A stretch of DNA of 64,000 bases from JALYOC01 sp036675345 (GTDB lineage Bacteria > Myxococcota > Myxococcia > Myxococcales > Myxococcaceae): assembly GCA_036675345.1 (NCBI GenBank), contig JAKFFE010000019.1:468068-532067 (forward strand). The letters run 5' to 3'. Shown here in pieces: positions 13,101 through 21,829 of the stretch. A model generated the notes under the pieces. That model was not told the origin of the DNA. It did not search any database and worked only from the letters and a program-made list of their open reading frames with translations. The first letter of the stretch is position 1; the number at the start of each line of letters is the position of its first letter. The translations under genes and the position numbers were made by a program.

Positions 13101-15722
13101 ATGGCGAGACGTCGGCGCACCGAGGTGCCGGAAGACTCGCGGATGGTGCGGGTGCGCGGGGCCCGGGTACACAACCTGAAGGACGTGGCAGTGGACCTTC
13201 CGCGCGATGCCCTGGTGGCGTTCACCGGGGTCTCCGGCTCGGGCAAGTCCTCGCTGGCGTTTGGCACCCTCTACGCCGAGGCCCAGCGCCGGTACTTCGA
13301 GTCGGTGGCGCCCTATGCGCGCCGGTTGATCGATCAACTGGACGTGCCGGAGGTGGACTCGATTGACGGGCTGCCTCCGGCGGTGGCGCTGCAGCAGCAC
13401 CGCGGTTCGCCGACCTCCCGTTCCTCGGTGGGCAGCGTCACCACCCTCTCCAACTCACTGCGGCTGCTCTACTCGCGCGCCGGGCGCTATCCGGCGGGGC
13501 AGGCGCACCTGGAGGCGGAGGCGTTCTCGCCCAACACCCCCGCCGGGGCCTGTCCGCGTTGCCACGGGCTGGGCCGGATCTACGACGTCACCGAGCAGTC
13601 GATGGTCCCGGACGACTCGCTGACCATCCGTCAGAAGGCGATCGCCGCCTGGCCCGCCGGCTGGCACCAGCAGAACCTGCGCGACATCCTGATGACGCTG
13701 GGGATCGACCTGGACACCCCCTGGCGACGACTGCCGAAGAAGACCCGGGACTGGCTGCTGTTCACCGACGAGCAGCCGGTGGTCCCGGTCTACAACGGCT
13801 TCACCCCGCAGGAGGTGAAGGCGGCGCTGCGCCGCAAGGAGGACCCCAGCTACATGGGCACCTTCACCAGCGCCAAGCGCTACGTGCTCACCACCTTCGC
13901 CAACACCGAGAGCGCGGTGATCAAGAAGCGCGTGGCCCGCAGCCTGGTCAGCGGCGACTGTCCGGAGTGCGCAGGGAAGCGGCTGCGCAGGGAGTCCTTG
14001 TCGGTGACCTTCGCCGGCCTGGACATCGGTGAGCTGTCCCGGCTGACGCTCAAGCAACTGGGAGAGTTGCTGCGGCCGTTCGCCGAAGGGGTGGCGGGCT
14101 CGCGGCGGCTGCACGCCCATCCGGAGCAGGAGTTGGTGGCGCAGCGGCTGACCGGGGATCTGGTGGCGCGGCTGGCGATCCTGGAGGGGCTGGGCCTGGG
14201 CTACCTCTCCTTGGAGCGCAGCACCCCCACCCTCTCTCCCGGCGAGCTGCAGCGCCTGCGGCTGGCCACCCAGATCCGCTCCAACCTGTTCGGGGTGGTG
14301 TACGTGCTGGACGAGCCCTCCGCCGGCCTCCACCCCGCGGACACCGAGGCGATGCTGCACGCGCTGGAGCAGCTGAAGGGGAGCGGCAACTCGCTGTTCG
14401 TGGTGGAGCACGAGGTGGAGCTGATCCGGCACGCGGACTGGATCGTGGACGTGGGACCGGACGCCGGCGAGCAGGGCGGGACCATCCTCTACAGCGGACC
14501 GCCAGCGGGGCTGGCCCAGGTGGAGGCCTCCCACACCCGTCGCTACCTGTTCGGAGCGGAGGCCAGCCTGCGCGCCCAGCCGCGCCTGCCAGGGAGCTGG
14601 CTGCGGCTGCGGGGGGTCTCGCGCAACAACCTCCATGGGCTGGATGTGGAGTTCCCGCTGGGAGTGATGACCGCGGTGACCGGGATCTCCGGTTCGGGGA
14701 AGTCCAGCCTGGTCAGTCAGGTGCTGGTGGAGCTGGTGGCGGACGCGCTGGGACACCAGGTCCCGGACGAGCCGGAGGAGGGAGAGGAGCTGGAGCGCGC
14801 TCCGCTGCTGACCACCGGCGGAGAGATCAGCTCCGGGATGGAGCACGTGCGCCGGCTGGTGCGGGTGGACCAGAAGCCGATCGGCCGCACCCCGCGCTCC
14901 AACCTGGCCACCTACACCGGGCTGTTCGACCCGGTCCGCAAGCTGTTCGCCGCCACCCGCCTGGCCCGCGCGCGGAAGTACGACGCCGGGCGGTTCTCCT
15001 TCAACGTGGCCAAGGGCCGCTGCGAACACTGCGAGGGCGAGGGGTTCGTCAGCGTGGAGCTGATCTTCCTGCCCAGCGTCTTCGCCCCCTGCCCGACCTG
15101 CCACGGCACCCGCTACAACCCCAAGACGCTGGAGATTCAGTTCCGGGGAAAGAACATCGCCCAGGTGCTGGGGATGACGGTGGATGAGGCGTGGGCCTTC
15201 TTCACCGACGAGCCGCCGGTGCGCCACGCGCTGGAGGTGTTGCGGGAGGTGGGCCTGGGCTACCTGCGGCTGGGGCAGCCGGCCACCGAGCTCTCCGGCG
15301 GCGAGGCGCAGCGGATCAAGCTGGCCACCGAGCTGCAGCGGATGAGCCGGGGGGAGACCCTCTACGTGCTGGACGAACCCACCACCGGGCTGCACCCGGC
15401 GGACGTGGACCGGCTGCTGGTGCAGCTGAACCGGCTGGTGGACGCGGGGAACACGGTGATCGTGGTCGAGCACGACATGCGGGTGGTGGCCGCCTGCGAC
15501 TGGATGATCGACATCGGACCGGGCGCCGGGGAAGAAGGCGGACGGGTGGTGGCCTCCGGGACCCCGGCCCAGGTGTCAGAGGCGGAGGGCAGCCGGACCG
15601 CGCCGTACCTGGCCCGGGCGCTGGGGGTCGCTGCTCCGGACCGGGAAACCACTGCAAGGGCCACGGAGGCCCTAGACTTGGGAACCACGGACCGGAACCA
15701 GACGTCCCCCCGGATGACATGA
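13101..15722 (+). CDS. uvrA2: Class II UvrA-like ABC ATPase (lacks the UvrB-binding domain)
   Basis: 873 residues against about 940 for canonical UvrA. First ATPase: GVSGSGKSSLAFG, signature TLSPGELQRLRLAT, VLDEPSAGLHP. Second: GISGSGKSSLVSQ, LSGGEAQRIKLAT, VLDEPTTGLHP. Zinc sites CPRC, CPEC and the CEHC...CPTC pair are present. After SLRLLYSRAG the roughly 130-residue UvrB-binding region and first CxxC pair of UvrA are missing, so FSPNTPAGACPRC follows at once. Both this loss and the LSPGE signature fit class II UvrA, known from DNA-damage tolerance and drug resistance rather than standard UvrBC repair. The stop overlaps the next gene (ATGA). Confidence 0.9.
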   Translation: MARRRRTEVPEDSRMVRVRGARVHNLKDVAVDLPRDALVAFTGVSGSGKSSLAFGTLYAEAQRRYFESVAPYARRLIDQLDVPEVDSIDGLPPAVALQQHRGSPTSRSSVGSVTTLSNSLRLLYSRAGRYPAGQAHLEAEAFSPNTPAGACPRCHGLGRIYDVTEQSMVPDDSLTIRQKAIAAWPAGWHQQNLRDILMTLGIDLDTPWRRLPKKTRDWLLFTDEQPVVPVYNGFTPQEVKAALRRKEDPSYMGTFTSAKRYVLTTFANTESAVIKKRVARSLVSGDCPECAGKRLRRESLSVTFAGLDIGELSRLTLKQLGELLRPFAEGVAGSRRLHAHPEQELVAQRLTGDLVARLAILEGLGLGYLSLERSTPTLSPGELQRLRLATQIRSNLFGVVYVLDEPSAGLHPADTEAMLHALEQLKGSGNSLFVVEHEVELIRHADWIVDVGPDAGEQGGTILYSGPPAGLAQVEASHTRRYLFGAEASLRAQPRLPGSWLRLRGVSRNNLHGLDVEFPLGVMTAVTGISGSGKSSLVSQVLVELVADALGHQVPDEPEEGEELERAPLLTTGGEISSGMEHVRRLVRVDQKPIGRTPRSNLATYTGLFDPVRKLFAATRLARARKYDAGRFSFNVAKGRCEHCEGEGFVSVELIFLPSVFAPCPTCHGTRYNPKTLEIQFRGKNIAQVLGMTVDEAWAFFTDEPPVRHALEVLREVGLGYLRLGQPATELSGGEAQRIKLATELQRMSRGETLYVLDEPTTGLHPADVDRLLVQLNRLVDAGNTVIVVEHDMRVVAACDWMIDIGPGAGEEGGRVVASGTPAQVSEAEGSRTAPYLARALGVAAPDRETTARATEALDLGTTDRNQTSPRMT

Positions 15723-17026
15723 CTCTCCGCTGCCCTGCCTTCATTGCCGCCTGCCTCGCGCTGGCCTGCGCCTCGACCCGGTCCCACGGGGTTCTTGAGG
15801 GGTCCTCGAAGCGGGTGATCACCCCGGGACCCGCCGCTTGCGGCCAACTGGTGGTTCGTCCGGCCTCGCTTCCCGACCGGGACGTCTTCGCCGTCGGGGA
15901 GAGGGTGTTGGTGGTGGGCTCGGGCAGTCGCCCCGACTACCGGCCGCGACTCCAGGTGATGGATCCCCGCACCCTGAAGTGGACCCCGCTTGATCCCCAG
16001 GGTGCGCCACCGATGGTCGTCGGCTACAGCAACTACACGATCACCTGGTTCGCGGTGGCAGACCGCCTGGTGGGTCTGTACCCGCTGGGGATGGTGGTGG
16101 TGGATCCCCAGCGGCGGACGTTCCAACAGGCCGCCCTTCCCCCGGGGCTTGAAGGGCGGCCCTACGTCATCAGCGACTACGAGTTCGTCTTCCCGAGCCA
16201 TCGGTTCGACGCGCAGCGCGTGAAGTTCAAGCCCTCGCCCGAACCGCTGCGCCGCCTGGGTCCCCATTGGATCCCGTTCGGACGCACGGTGGTGGCGTTG
16301 GACCCGGTGACCCGGAAGGGCGCCTCGGTCTCGCTGATCACCGGGGAGGAGACGCCGCTGTCGTTCGAGGGCCTGCCTGCCGTCACCGGCCAGGTGCTGG
16401 TCACGCGGCTGGGTGGGCGGCGCATCCTGGTGGTGGGCCAGACGCCGGCGCAGGACAAGGTGGCGGCGGCGGTCTACGAACTCGACCAGCGACGGTGGAA
16501 GGCAATCGCGGAGCAGGAGCTGGCGTTCCTCGATCCCCAGCGGATCCACAGCTACCTCGTCCCCGACGCTCCGGGGTCCTGGCTCCACCAGCCGAATGGA
16601 CCGCAGCAGCCGAAGGAGCTGTACCAGCTCAATCCGGAGACGCGGACCTTCTCGCGCCACCCGCTCCCCACCGGCGTCTCCGCGGTCGGCGCTCCCAATG
16701 GGCTCTACGTGTTCGACGAGAGCACCCTCAAGCTGTTCGCGCCCGGCCAGGGCGAGATCTGCCAGTGGTCGACGGGGGAGATCCCCAAGAACAGCATGCG
16801 GGGCGAGACGTGGACCTCTCCGGGCCTCCATGGCTCCAGGGTGCTCGACGCTTCGGGCGGCTTGGAGCCGTTCGACCTGGTGAAGCGGATCGGCCCGCGG
16901 CTGCTGGTGACCTCGGACCGCTCGGTGGATGGCAACCCCGCCTGCCCGCCGGGCGCCTCCTGCCTTCCGCACGACGAGCGCCTGGTTCAGCACCAGCCCT
17001 ACTCCGGACTGATCGAGTTCCGCTGA
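15719..17026 (+). CDS. Kelch/propeller-like lipoprotein
   Basis: 435 residues. The ATG overlaps the uvrA2 stop, so translation is coupled. The signal peptide has a lipobox (LALAC). The mature protein shows repeated beta-strand blocks such as VLVVGSGSRPDYRPRLQVMD, LVGLYPLGMVVVDPQ, ILVVGQTPAQDKVAAAVYEL and NGLYVFDESTLKLF, like kelch or quinoprotein propellers. It probably acts as an envelope binding protein; the ligand is unknown. The coupling to a DNA-repair-type ATPase is odd and may be chance. Confidence 0.65.
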   Translation: MTLRCPAFIAACLALACASTRSHGVLEGSSKRVITPGPAACGQLVVRPASLPDRDVFAVGERVLVVGSGSRPDYRPRLQVMDPRTLKWTPLDPQGAPPMVVGYSNYTITWFAVADRLVGLYPLGMVVVDPQRRTFQQAALPPGLEGRPYVISDYEFVFPSHRFDAQRVKFKPSPEPLRRLGPHWIPFGRTVVALDPVTRKGASVSLITGEETPLSFEGLPAVTGQVLVTRLGGRRILVVGQTPAQDKVAAAVYELDQRRWKAIAEQELAFLDPQRIHSYLVPDAPGSWLHQPNGPQQPKELYQLNPETRTFSRHPLPTGVSAVGAPNGLYVFDESTLKLFAPGQGEICQWSTGEIPKNSMRGETWTSPGLHGSRVLDASGGLEPFDLVKRIGPRLLVTSDRSVDGNPACPPGASCLPHDERLVQHQPYSGLIEFR

Positions 17027-17030
17027 GCGC

Positions 17031-17050
17031 CGGCTGAGGGCGGTCAGCCG
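17031..17050 (+). terminator. Hairpin between convergent genes
   Basis: CGGCTGA-GGGCGG-TCAGCCG forms a perfect 7-bp stem with a 6-nt loop just after the stop at 17026 and before the convergent btuF end. It has no T-tract, so termination strength is uncertain. Confidence 0.4.
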
Positions 17051-17122
17051 CGAGCCAACCTGGCGCTGGCCGGACGGCCGACGGGTGCGTCGGTTCAACG
17101 CACCTGCCCCGGGCGCCGCCCG

Positions 17123-17980
17123 CTACCGGGCCGCCCCCGCGTCCGGCGCCCCGTGGATCAGCTCGAACAGCGTCCGCAGCCCACGGCCGATGTTCGGTCC
17201 CGGGTGGAGGAGATCCTCGGAGGGCACGCTGACCCACCTCGCCTCCCGGAGCCCGGGCAGCGCGCGCAGGTTCTCGCCGCCGGACTCGTGGCCCATCACC
17301 GCGTCGATCACCACGTCCGGCCGGGCCTTGAGCGCGCTCTCCGCCGAGTACACCGGGTACGGGGCCTTGGCCCCGGCGGCGGCGTTCTTGGCCCCCGCAT
17401 CCTTCAGCAGCTCGTCCACGAACGCGCCCGGTCCCGCCACCACCAGGGGGGAGAAGCCGTAGATCACCAGCACCTTCTTCGAGGGCAGCCGCTTGGCCTC
17501 CGCCCTCACCTGCCGGCGCACCGCCTCCAGCTCGCCGGCCACCCGCTCTCCTTCGGCGGGTCGGCCCAGGGCCTTGCCCACCTCGCGGATCGCCCGCAGC
17601 ACGTCCGCCATCGTCTGCAGCGGCAGCACCAGCACCGGCACGCCCAGCTCGGCCAGCTTCACCACCGGCCCCCGGTTGCCCGGCCCCGGCTGCACCAGGA
17701 CCAGGTCCGGGTGCAGCGCCAGCACCGCCTCCACGCTGGGATCCACGAACCCGCCCACCCGGGGCAGGTCCTTCACCTGCTCCAGGGTGTCGTAGCGCGA
17801 GACCCCCACCAGCCGCTCCCCACCGCCCACCGCGACCACCATCTGGGTGATCGACGGCACCAGCGTCACCACCCGTCGCACCTGGGCCTTCGGCCTGGGG
17901 CCCAGGTACTGCAGCCGGTCCGCGGGAACTTCGCCGGCGCCCAGGGTCAGCGCCAGCGCGGTGAGGAGCAGCGGGCTCAC
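17123..17980 (-). CDS. btuF: BtuF-like cobalamin substrate-binding protein
   Basis: 285 residues. Signal peptide (MSPLLLTALALTLGAGEVPA), then the periplasmic-binding fold of the BtuF/FhuD class: RVVTLVPSITQMVVAVG, RLVGVSRYDTLE, LPRVGGFVDPSVEAVLALHP, DLVLVQP, and later ARPDVVIDAVMG and ARWVSVPSEDLLHPGPNIG. It carries B12 from the outer-membrane system to the BtuC permease. The GTG start overlaps the lipoprotein stop (GTGA), and it is the third gene behind the cobalamin riboswitch, which makes the cobalamin assignment strong. Confidence 0.88.
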   Translation of the reverse strand: MSPLLLTALALTLGAGEVPADRLQYLGPRPKAQVRRVVTLVPSITQMVVAVGGGERLVGVSRYDTLEQVKDLPRVGGFVDPSVEAVLALHPDLVLVQPGPGNRGPVVKLAELGVPVLVLPLQTMADVLRAIREVGKALGRPAEGERVAGELEAVRRQVRAEAKRLPSKKVLVIYGFSPLVVAGPGAFVDELLKDAGAKNAAAGAKAPYPVYSAESALKARPDVVIDAVMGHESGGENLRALPGLREARWVSVPSEDLLHPGPNIGRGLRTLFELIHGAPDAGAAR

Positions 17981-19566
17981 GGGACCGCCAGGACGTCGAT
18001 CAGGTTGGAGACCTGCCGCTCCGGATCCACCGGGCAGGCCTGCAGCGGACCGGAGGTGGCGTGGAAGCCGCGGCGTTCCACGATTCCCCCGTCCGCCTTC
18101 AGCTCCAGCACGAACATCCGGCCGCCGTTCTGGTCTCCCAGGTAGACGTCGTCGCCCAGCACCGCGAAGCGGCTGGGCACCGCCAGCAGACAGCCCGCGT
18201 CGTTGCCGTCCTGGCAGCCGCCCGGGGTCCAGTGGGCCAGCGGGGCGTCGTTGCCGTCCAGCACCACCAGCCCGGACTTCTCCGCCTTCACGATCGGGTA
18301 CGGATGGGTCCAGCTGTACTCCACCTTCCCCAGGCAGGAGACCAGCAGCCGGTCGCCGCTGGAGACCAGCTCGGTGGGCGCCAGGCAGACGTTGCTGTCC
18401 AGGGTGATCGCGGTCACGTTGCCGGTGGCCAGATCCACCTTGGCCAGGATGCCCGGGCCGCCCGGGGCGTAGGCCTCGTCCAGGTTGGTCAGCGCCACGT
18501 ACAGCGCGCCGCGGTGCACCACCGCGTCCGCCGGCCGGGGCAGGGTCACTCCGCCATCGAAGCTGTTCAGGGCCACGGTGGTCAGGTCGATCGCCCCCTC
18601 GCGGGCCGGCAGCGACGGGTTGGAGACGTTCACCCGCAGCACCTTCTGCCCCTCGGCCGCGGCGGCGCCAAAGCCGCCCTGCAACGGGATGTAGAGGGTG
18701 CTGCCGCTCTTGGCCACGCCCTGCGCGAAGGTGTTGCCCTGGTCGGTCTCGCTCAACGGCAGCTCGGCGCGCAGGGCCAGCTCATGGCCCCCGCCAGACG
18801 CGCCGCCGGCCTCGAAGATCTGCAGGGTGCCGCTGACCGAGTTCACCACGTACACGAAGGGGTCCTCGGTGAGCACGAAGCGGGCGTCGGTGCCCACCCC
18901 CACCGTGGTCCCCACCGTGACCAGGTCACTCTGCCGCGCCTGGACCATCCCCTGGTCCACGTCCGGCACCAGGATCACGTCCCGCAGCGGGGCCAGGGCC
19001 ATCGGCCGGTTGGTGCCCACCGCGCGGGTCGGTCCCAGCAGATCCGAGCCGGCCTGCATTCCCACCAGCTGTCCATTGGTGGAGCACGCGGCCACCACGT
19101 CGTACTCGCAAGTACCGGCGTGGCAGCTGGTGGCCGAACCGCAGGCGTTGTCACACGCGCCGCAGTGGACGTCGTTGTCGGTCAGATCCACGCAGGAGCG
19201 GCCGCAGCGGGTGGCGCTGGCCGGACAGGCGCTGACGCAGGCCCCGTCGCTGCAGACGCGGTCCGCGCCGCACACCGTCCCCGGGGTGCCGCAGTTGTCG
19301 GCGTCGAAGGAGGTGAACACGCAGGCTCCGTCGGCGAAGGTGGCGCCGGGCTGGCAGCGGCAGCTGCCCTCCACGCACGCCTGGCCATCACCGCAGGCCA
19401 CCCCGCAGCCACCGCAGTTGTCCGGGTCGCTGCGGAACTCCTGGCAGGTGGCGGCCGATCCTTCACCACAGGCCACCTGGCCCTCCGGGCAGATCAGCCC
19501 TTGATCGGGGCAGGCGGTGAACAGCAACAACGAGGAGAGGGCCAAGCAGACACGGTGGAGTTTCAT
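17977..19566 (-). CDS. Cys-rich propeller lipoprotein in the B12 uptake operon (BtuG-like candidate)
   Basis: 529 residues. Signal peptide MKLHRVCLALSSLLLFTAC with lipobox FTAC. Residues 20-170 hold about 28 Cys in EGF/keratin-like repeats (DNCGGCGVACGDGQAC, DNDVHCGACDNAC). From about 190 onward the strand pattern is that of YVTN/SMP-30 propellers: PFVYVVNSVSGTLQIFE, GSTLYIPLQGG, GALYVALTNLDE, DRLLVSCLG, DDVYLGDQNGGRMFVLEL. The start is 8 nt after the btuB stop and the stop overlaps the btuF start, so it is controlled by the cobalamin riboswitch. Bacteroides BtuG is a propeller surface lipoprotein that binds B12 beside BtuB; similar fold class, anchoring and context make this a functional-analogue candidate. 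Ligand binding is unproven. Confidence 0.8.
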   Translation of the reverse strand: MKLHRVCLALSSLLLFTACPDQGLICPEGQVACGEGSAATCQEFRSDPDNCGGCGVACGDGQACVEGSCRCQPGATFADGACVFTSFDADNCGTPGTVCGADRVCSDGACVSACPASATRCGRSCVDLTDNDVHCGACDNACGSATSCHAGTCEYDVVAACSTNGQLVGMQAGSDLLGPTRAVGTNRPMALAPLRDVILVPDVDQGMVQARQSDLVTVGTTVGVGTDARFVLTEDPFVYVVNSVSGTLQIFEAGGASGGGHELALRAELPLSETDQGNTFAQGVAKSGSTLYIPLQGGFGAAAAEGQKVLRVNVSNPSLPAREGAIDLTTVALNSFDGGVTLPRPADAVVHRGALYVALTNLDEAYAPGGPGILAKVDLATGNVTAITLDSNVCLAPTELVSSGDRLLVSCLGKVEYSWTHPYPIVKAEKSGLVVLDGNDAPLAHWTPGGCQDGNDAGCLLAVPSRFAVLGDDVYLGDQNGGRMFVLELKADGGIVERRGFHATSGPLQACPVDPERQVSNLIDVLAVP

Positions 19567-19574
19567 GGGGGTTC

Positions 19575-21506
19575 TCATTTGGGTTCGAAGGTCGTGGAGA
19601 GGGTGAGGTGGAAGGACCGCCCCGGAAGGGGGTAGCCGTCGAAGTCTTCGGTGTGGACGTCCAGCAGGTTCCGCGCCTCCAGCGAGGCGGTCACCGCCGG
19701 GGCGGCCAGCAGTTTGGAGCTGAGGCCCAGGTTGAGCAGGACCCGCGCGGGCAGCGACAGGGTCCCGGTGCGGTTGAGGAACTGGGTGGCGCGGTAGTCC
19801 ACCTCCACCCTCCCCCGCAGCCAGTCCGGTCCGGCCCACAGCCGCGCCTGGCCGCGGTGGCGGGGACGGTGGGGCAGCTCCCGGAGGTAGAAGCGGGGAT
19901 CGTCGCGCAGGTTCTGGGAGAAGGTCAGGGTGTAGGCGCCCTCCGCGCGCAGGCCGAGCGGGAGGTCGGCGGCGGCCTCCAGCTCGGCGCCACCCACCTG
20001 GGCGGTGTCGAAGTTGAACGGGCGGGCCAGGAACGGCGGGTAGTACTCGTAGGCGATCAGGTCCTGGTAGAGGCCGTAGAAGCCGGTCAGCGAGGCGCGG
20101 GCCGTCTCCCCGGTCCAGCCCAGGGAGAGATCCCCGTGGAGCGCGCGCTCCGGCCGCAGGTTGGCGTTGGGCAGCAAGGTGCCCTGCGCCACGTAGAGTT
20201 CCAGCATCGAAGGGGCTCGGTGGGACTGGCCCAGGTTGGTGCGCAGCTCCAGCCCACCGCCGAAGCTCCAGGCCGCGCCCAGCTTGGGGGAGAACAGGAA
20301 ATGGGTGACCCGGGGCGCTCCCGCCGGGGCGGCCAGGGCGTGGACCGCATCCAACCGCAGCGACGGCGCCAGGGTCAGCCGCCCGTCCAGGAACAGCAGC
20401 TCATCCCCCACCGAGGCGGCGATCCGGCCCAGCGCCGGTCCCGGCTGCGCGCCCACCGAGAGCGAGTCCAGGTGGGTCTCCAGCACCGCGCCCCACAGCT
20501 GCTGCGAGCCCAGGGTCCAGCCCAGGTCCGCGGTCAGCCCGGCGGTGGTGAACTGCTGGTGCAGGGGCGCGAAGTAGAAGCCGCCCGACAGCTGGGTCCC
20601 ATCGGTGCGGGCGTGCGCGCGCAGGTTGAGCAGCGCGCCGGCCACCTCTCCGGTGGCGCGGCCGGCGGCCATCCACCGGGTGCCCGACTCCTGCGCCTCC
20701 GCGCTGGGGTTGCGGGAGGTGCCGGCCAGCCCGCGCTGATAGATCAGCCCGTCCAGGAGCACGCTGGTGCTCCAGTCGCCCAGCCGGTGGTTGAGCTTGA
20801 ACATCCCCCCGCCCAGCGCCGCCTGGTTGTTGGCGCGGGTGTGGAGGGTCAGCGCGTTGTCCGGGTTGGCCGGTTCGGGATCGAAGGCGAAGCGGAAGTC
20901 GCCCTCGCTGCGGGTCCCGTGCACCAGCAGCAGGGCCTCGCCCCCCAGCAGCGGGGCCGCCGCGCCCAGGCTGGCCACCGCGGTTTGGAAGCTGCCGTAG
21001 CGCAGATCCGCGAACAGCCGGACCCCGTGCGGGATGCGCCGGGTGACCGCGTTGACCGCCCCGCCCAGTCCCCCCGAACCGTGGCTGGCCGAGGCCCCGC
21101 CGCGGCTCACCTCCAGCCGCTCCAGCATCGCCACCGGGAGCAGGGAGAGATCGGCGATCCCCCCCGCGCCGTTGAGCGGGATCCCATCCAGGAACACCAG
21201 CACCCCGCTGGAGGAGGCGCCGCGGAGGATCAGGGTCTCCTTCTGGCCGACGCCGCCGCTTTGCTGGAGGTGGACCCCGGGGGCCGACGCGATCAGCTCG
21301 GCGGTGTCCTTGGCCTCCTGGGCACGGGCGGAGACGTCGATCACCGTCGTCACCCCGGTGGGGTCGCGACGGGGGACCGGCTCCTCCTCCGCAGGCAGCG
21401 GGACCACCACCGGCGCCAGCTGCACCGGGTCCCCACTCCTGTCTGCACCCAGCCCGGACCACGGGCACGCCAGGCCAACTGCCCCGGCGATCAGCCAAAG
21501 CCGCAT
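19575..21506 (-). CDS. btuB: TonB-dependent outer-membrane cobalamin receptor
   Basis: About 643 residues. The start at 21506 has GAGAGGGGAAGG upstream and gives a signal peptide MRLWLIAGAVGLACPW. Plug domain: TVIDVSARAQEAKDTAELIA, SAPGVHLQQSGG, ETLILRGASSSGVLVFLDG, LPVAMLERLEVSRGGAS, GSGGLGGAVNAVTRR. A 22-strand-type barrel follows, with alternating aromatic strands ending FHLTLSTTFEPK. A perfectly recognisable cobalamin riboswitch in the leader fixes the substrate class as cobalamin. It needs TonB; the only candidate here is at 4.1-5.1 kb. Confidence 0.93.
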   Translation of the reverse strand: MRLWLIAGAVGLACPWSGLGADRSGDPVQLAPVVVPLPAEEEPVPRRDPTGVTTVIDVSARAQEAKDTAELIASAPGVHLQQSGGVGQKETLILRGASSSGVLVFLDGIPLNGAGGIADLSLLPVAMLERLEVSRGGASASHGSGGLGGAVNAVTRRIPHGVRLFADLRYGSFQTAVASLGAAAPLLGGEALLLVHGTRSEGDFRFAFDPEPANPDNALTLHTRANNQAALGGGMFKLNHRLGDWSTSVLLDGLIYQRGLAGTSRNPSAEAQESGTRWMAAGRATGEVAGALLNLRAHARTDGTQLSGGFYFAPLHQQFTTAGLTADLGWTLGSQQLWGAVLETHLDSLSVGAQPGPALGRIAASVGDELLFLDGRLTLAPSLRLDAVHALAAPAGAPRVTHFLFSPKLGAAWSFGGGLELRTNLGQSHRAPSMLELYVAQGTLLPNANLRPERALHGDLSLGWTGETARASLTGFYGLYQDLIAYEYYPPFLARPFNFDTAQVGGAELEAAADLPLGLRAEGAYTLTFSQNLRDDPRFYLRELPHRPRHRGQARLWAGPDWLRGRVEVDYRATQFLNRTGTLSLPARVLLNLGLSSKLLAAPAVTASLEARNLLDVHTEDFDGYPLPGRSFHLTLSTTFEPK

Positions 21507-21562
21507 CGCAGCCTTCCCCTCTCTTCCACGAAGAGAGCAAGGCAATCCGGCGCACACGCCGT

Positions 21563-21780
21563 ACCCCTGGGCAGGTCTCCTGGCTCCCGGACTCGAAGTG
21601 TGGTGGCGCACGCTGCGCCCACTTCGAAGCAACCTCCCACCTTCCCCCGCTACTGCCGCGGAGTGGCGACGACTGGAGGTCTCATGGCCCCAACGTTGGG
21701 GCCGCCCGGATACAGTGGCGGGACCGCGCCGGCTTCACACCGGCTTCCCTCTTGAAGCCCAAAATGGGCACCCAAGGGCG
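21563..21780 (-). promoter_or_regulatory. Cobalamin riboswitch
   Basis: Read on the minus strand, the leader contains AGCCGGTGTGAAGCCGGC, CGGTCCCGCCACTGT, a GC hairpin, the CAGTC and GCCACT elements, and ends with the hallmark B12 box GGAGCCAGGAGACCTGCC (21571-21588 on the plus strand). These occur in the canonical order and spacing of the AdoCbl riboswitch. It lies about 60-270 nt upstream of btuB and should repress expression of btuB, the lipoprotein gene and btuF when B12 is plentiful. Confidence 0.96.
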
Positions 21781-21829
21781 GGCGGCTTCTACGGGGGGTG
21801 CTGCCTCCGCGTCAAGCCGGGCGGATCAA

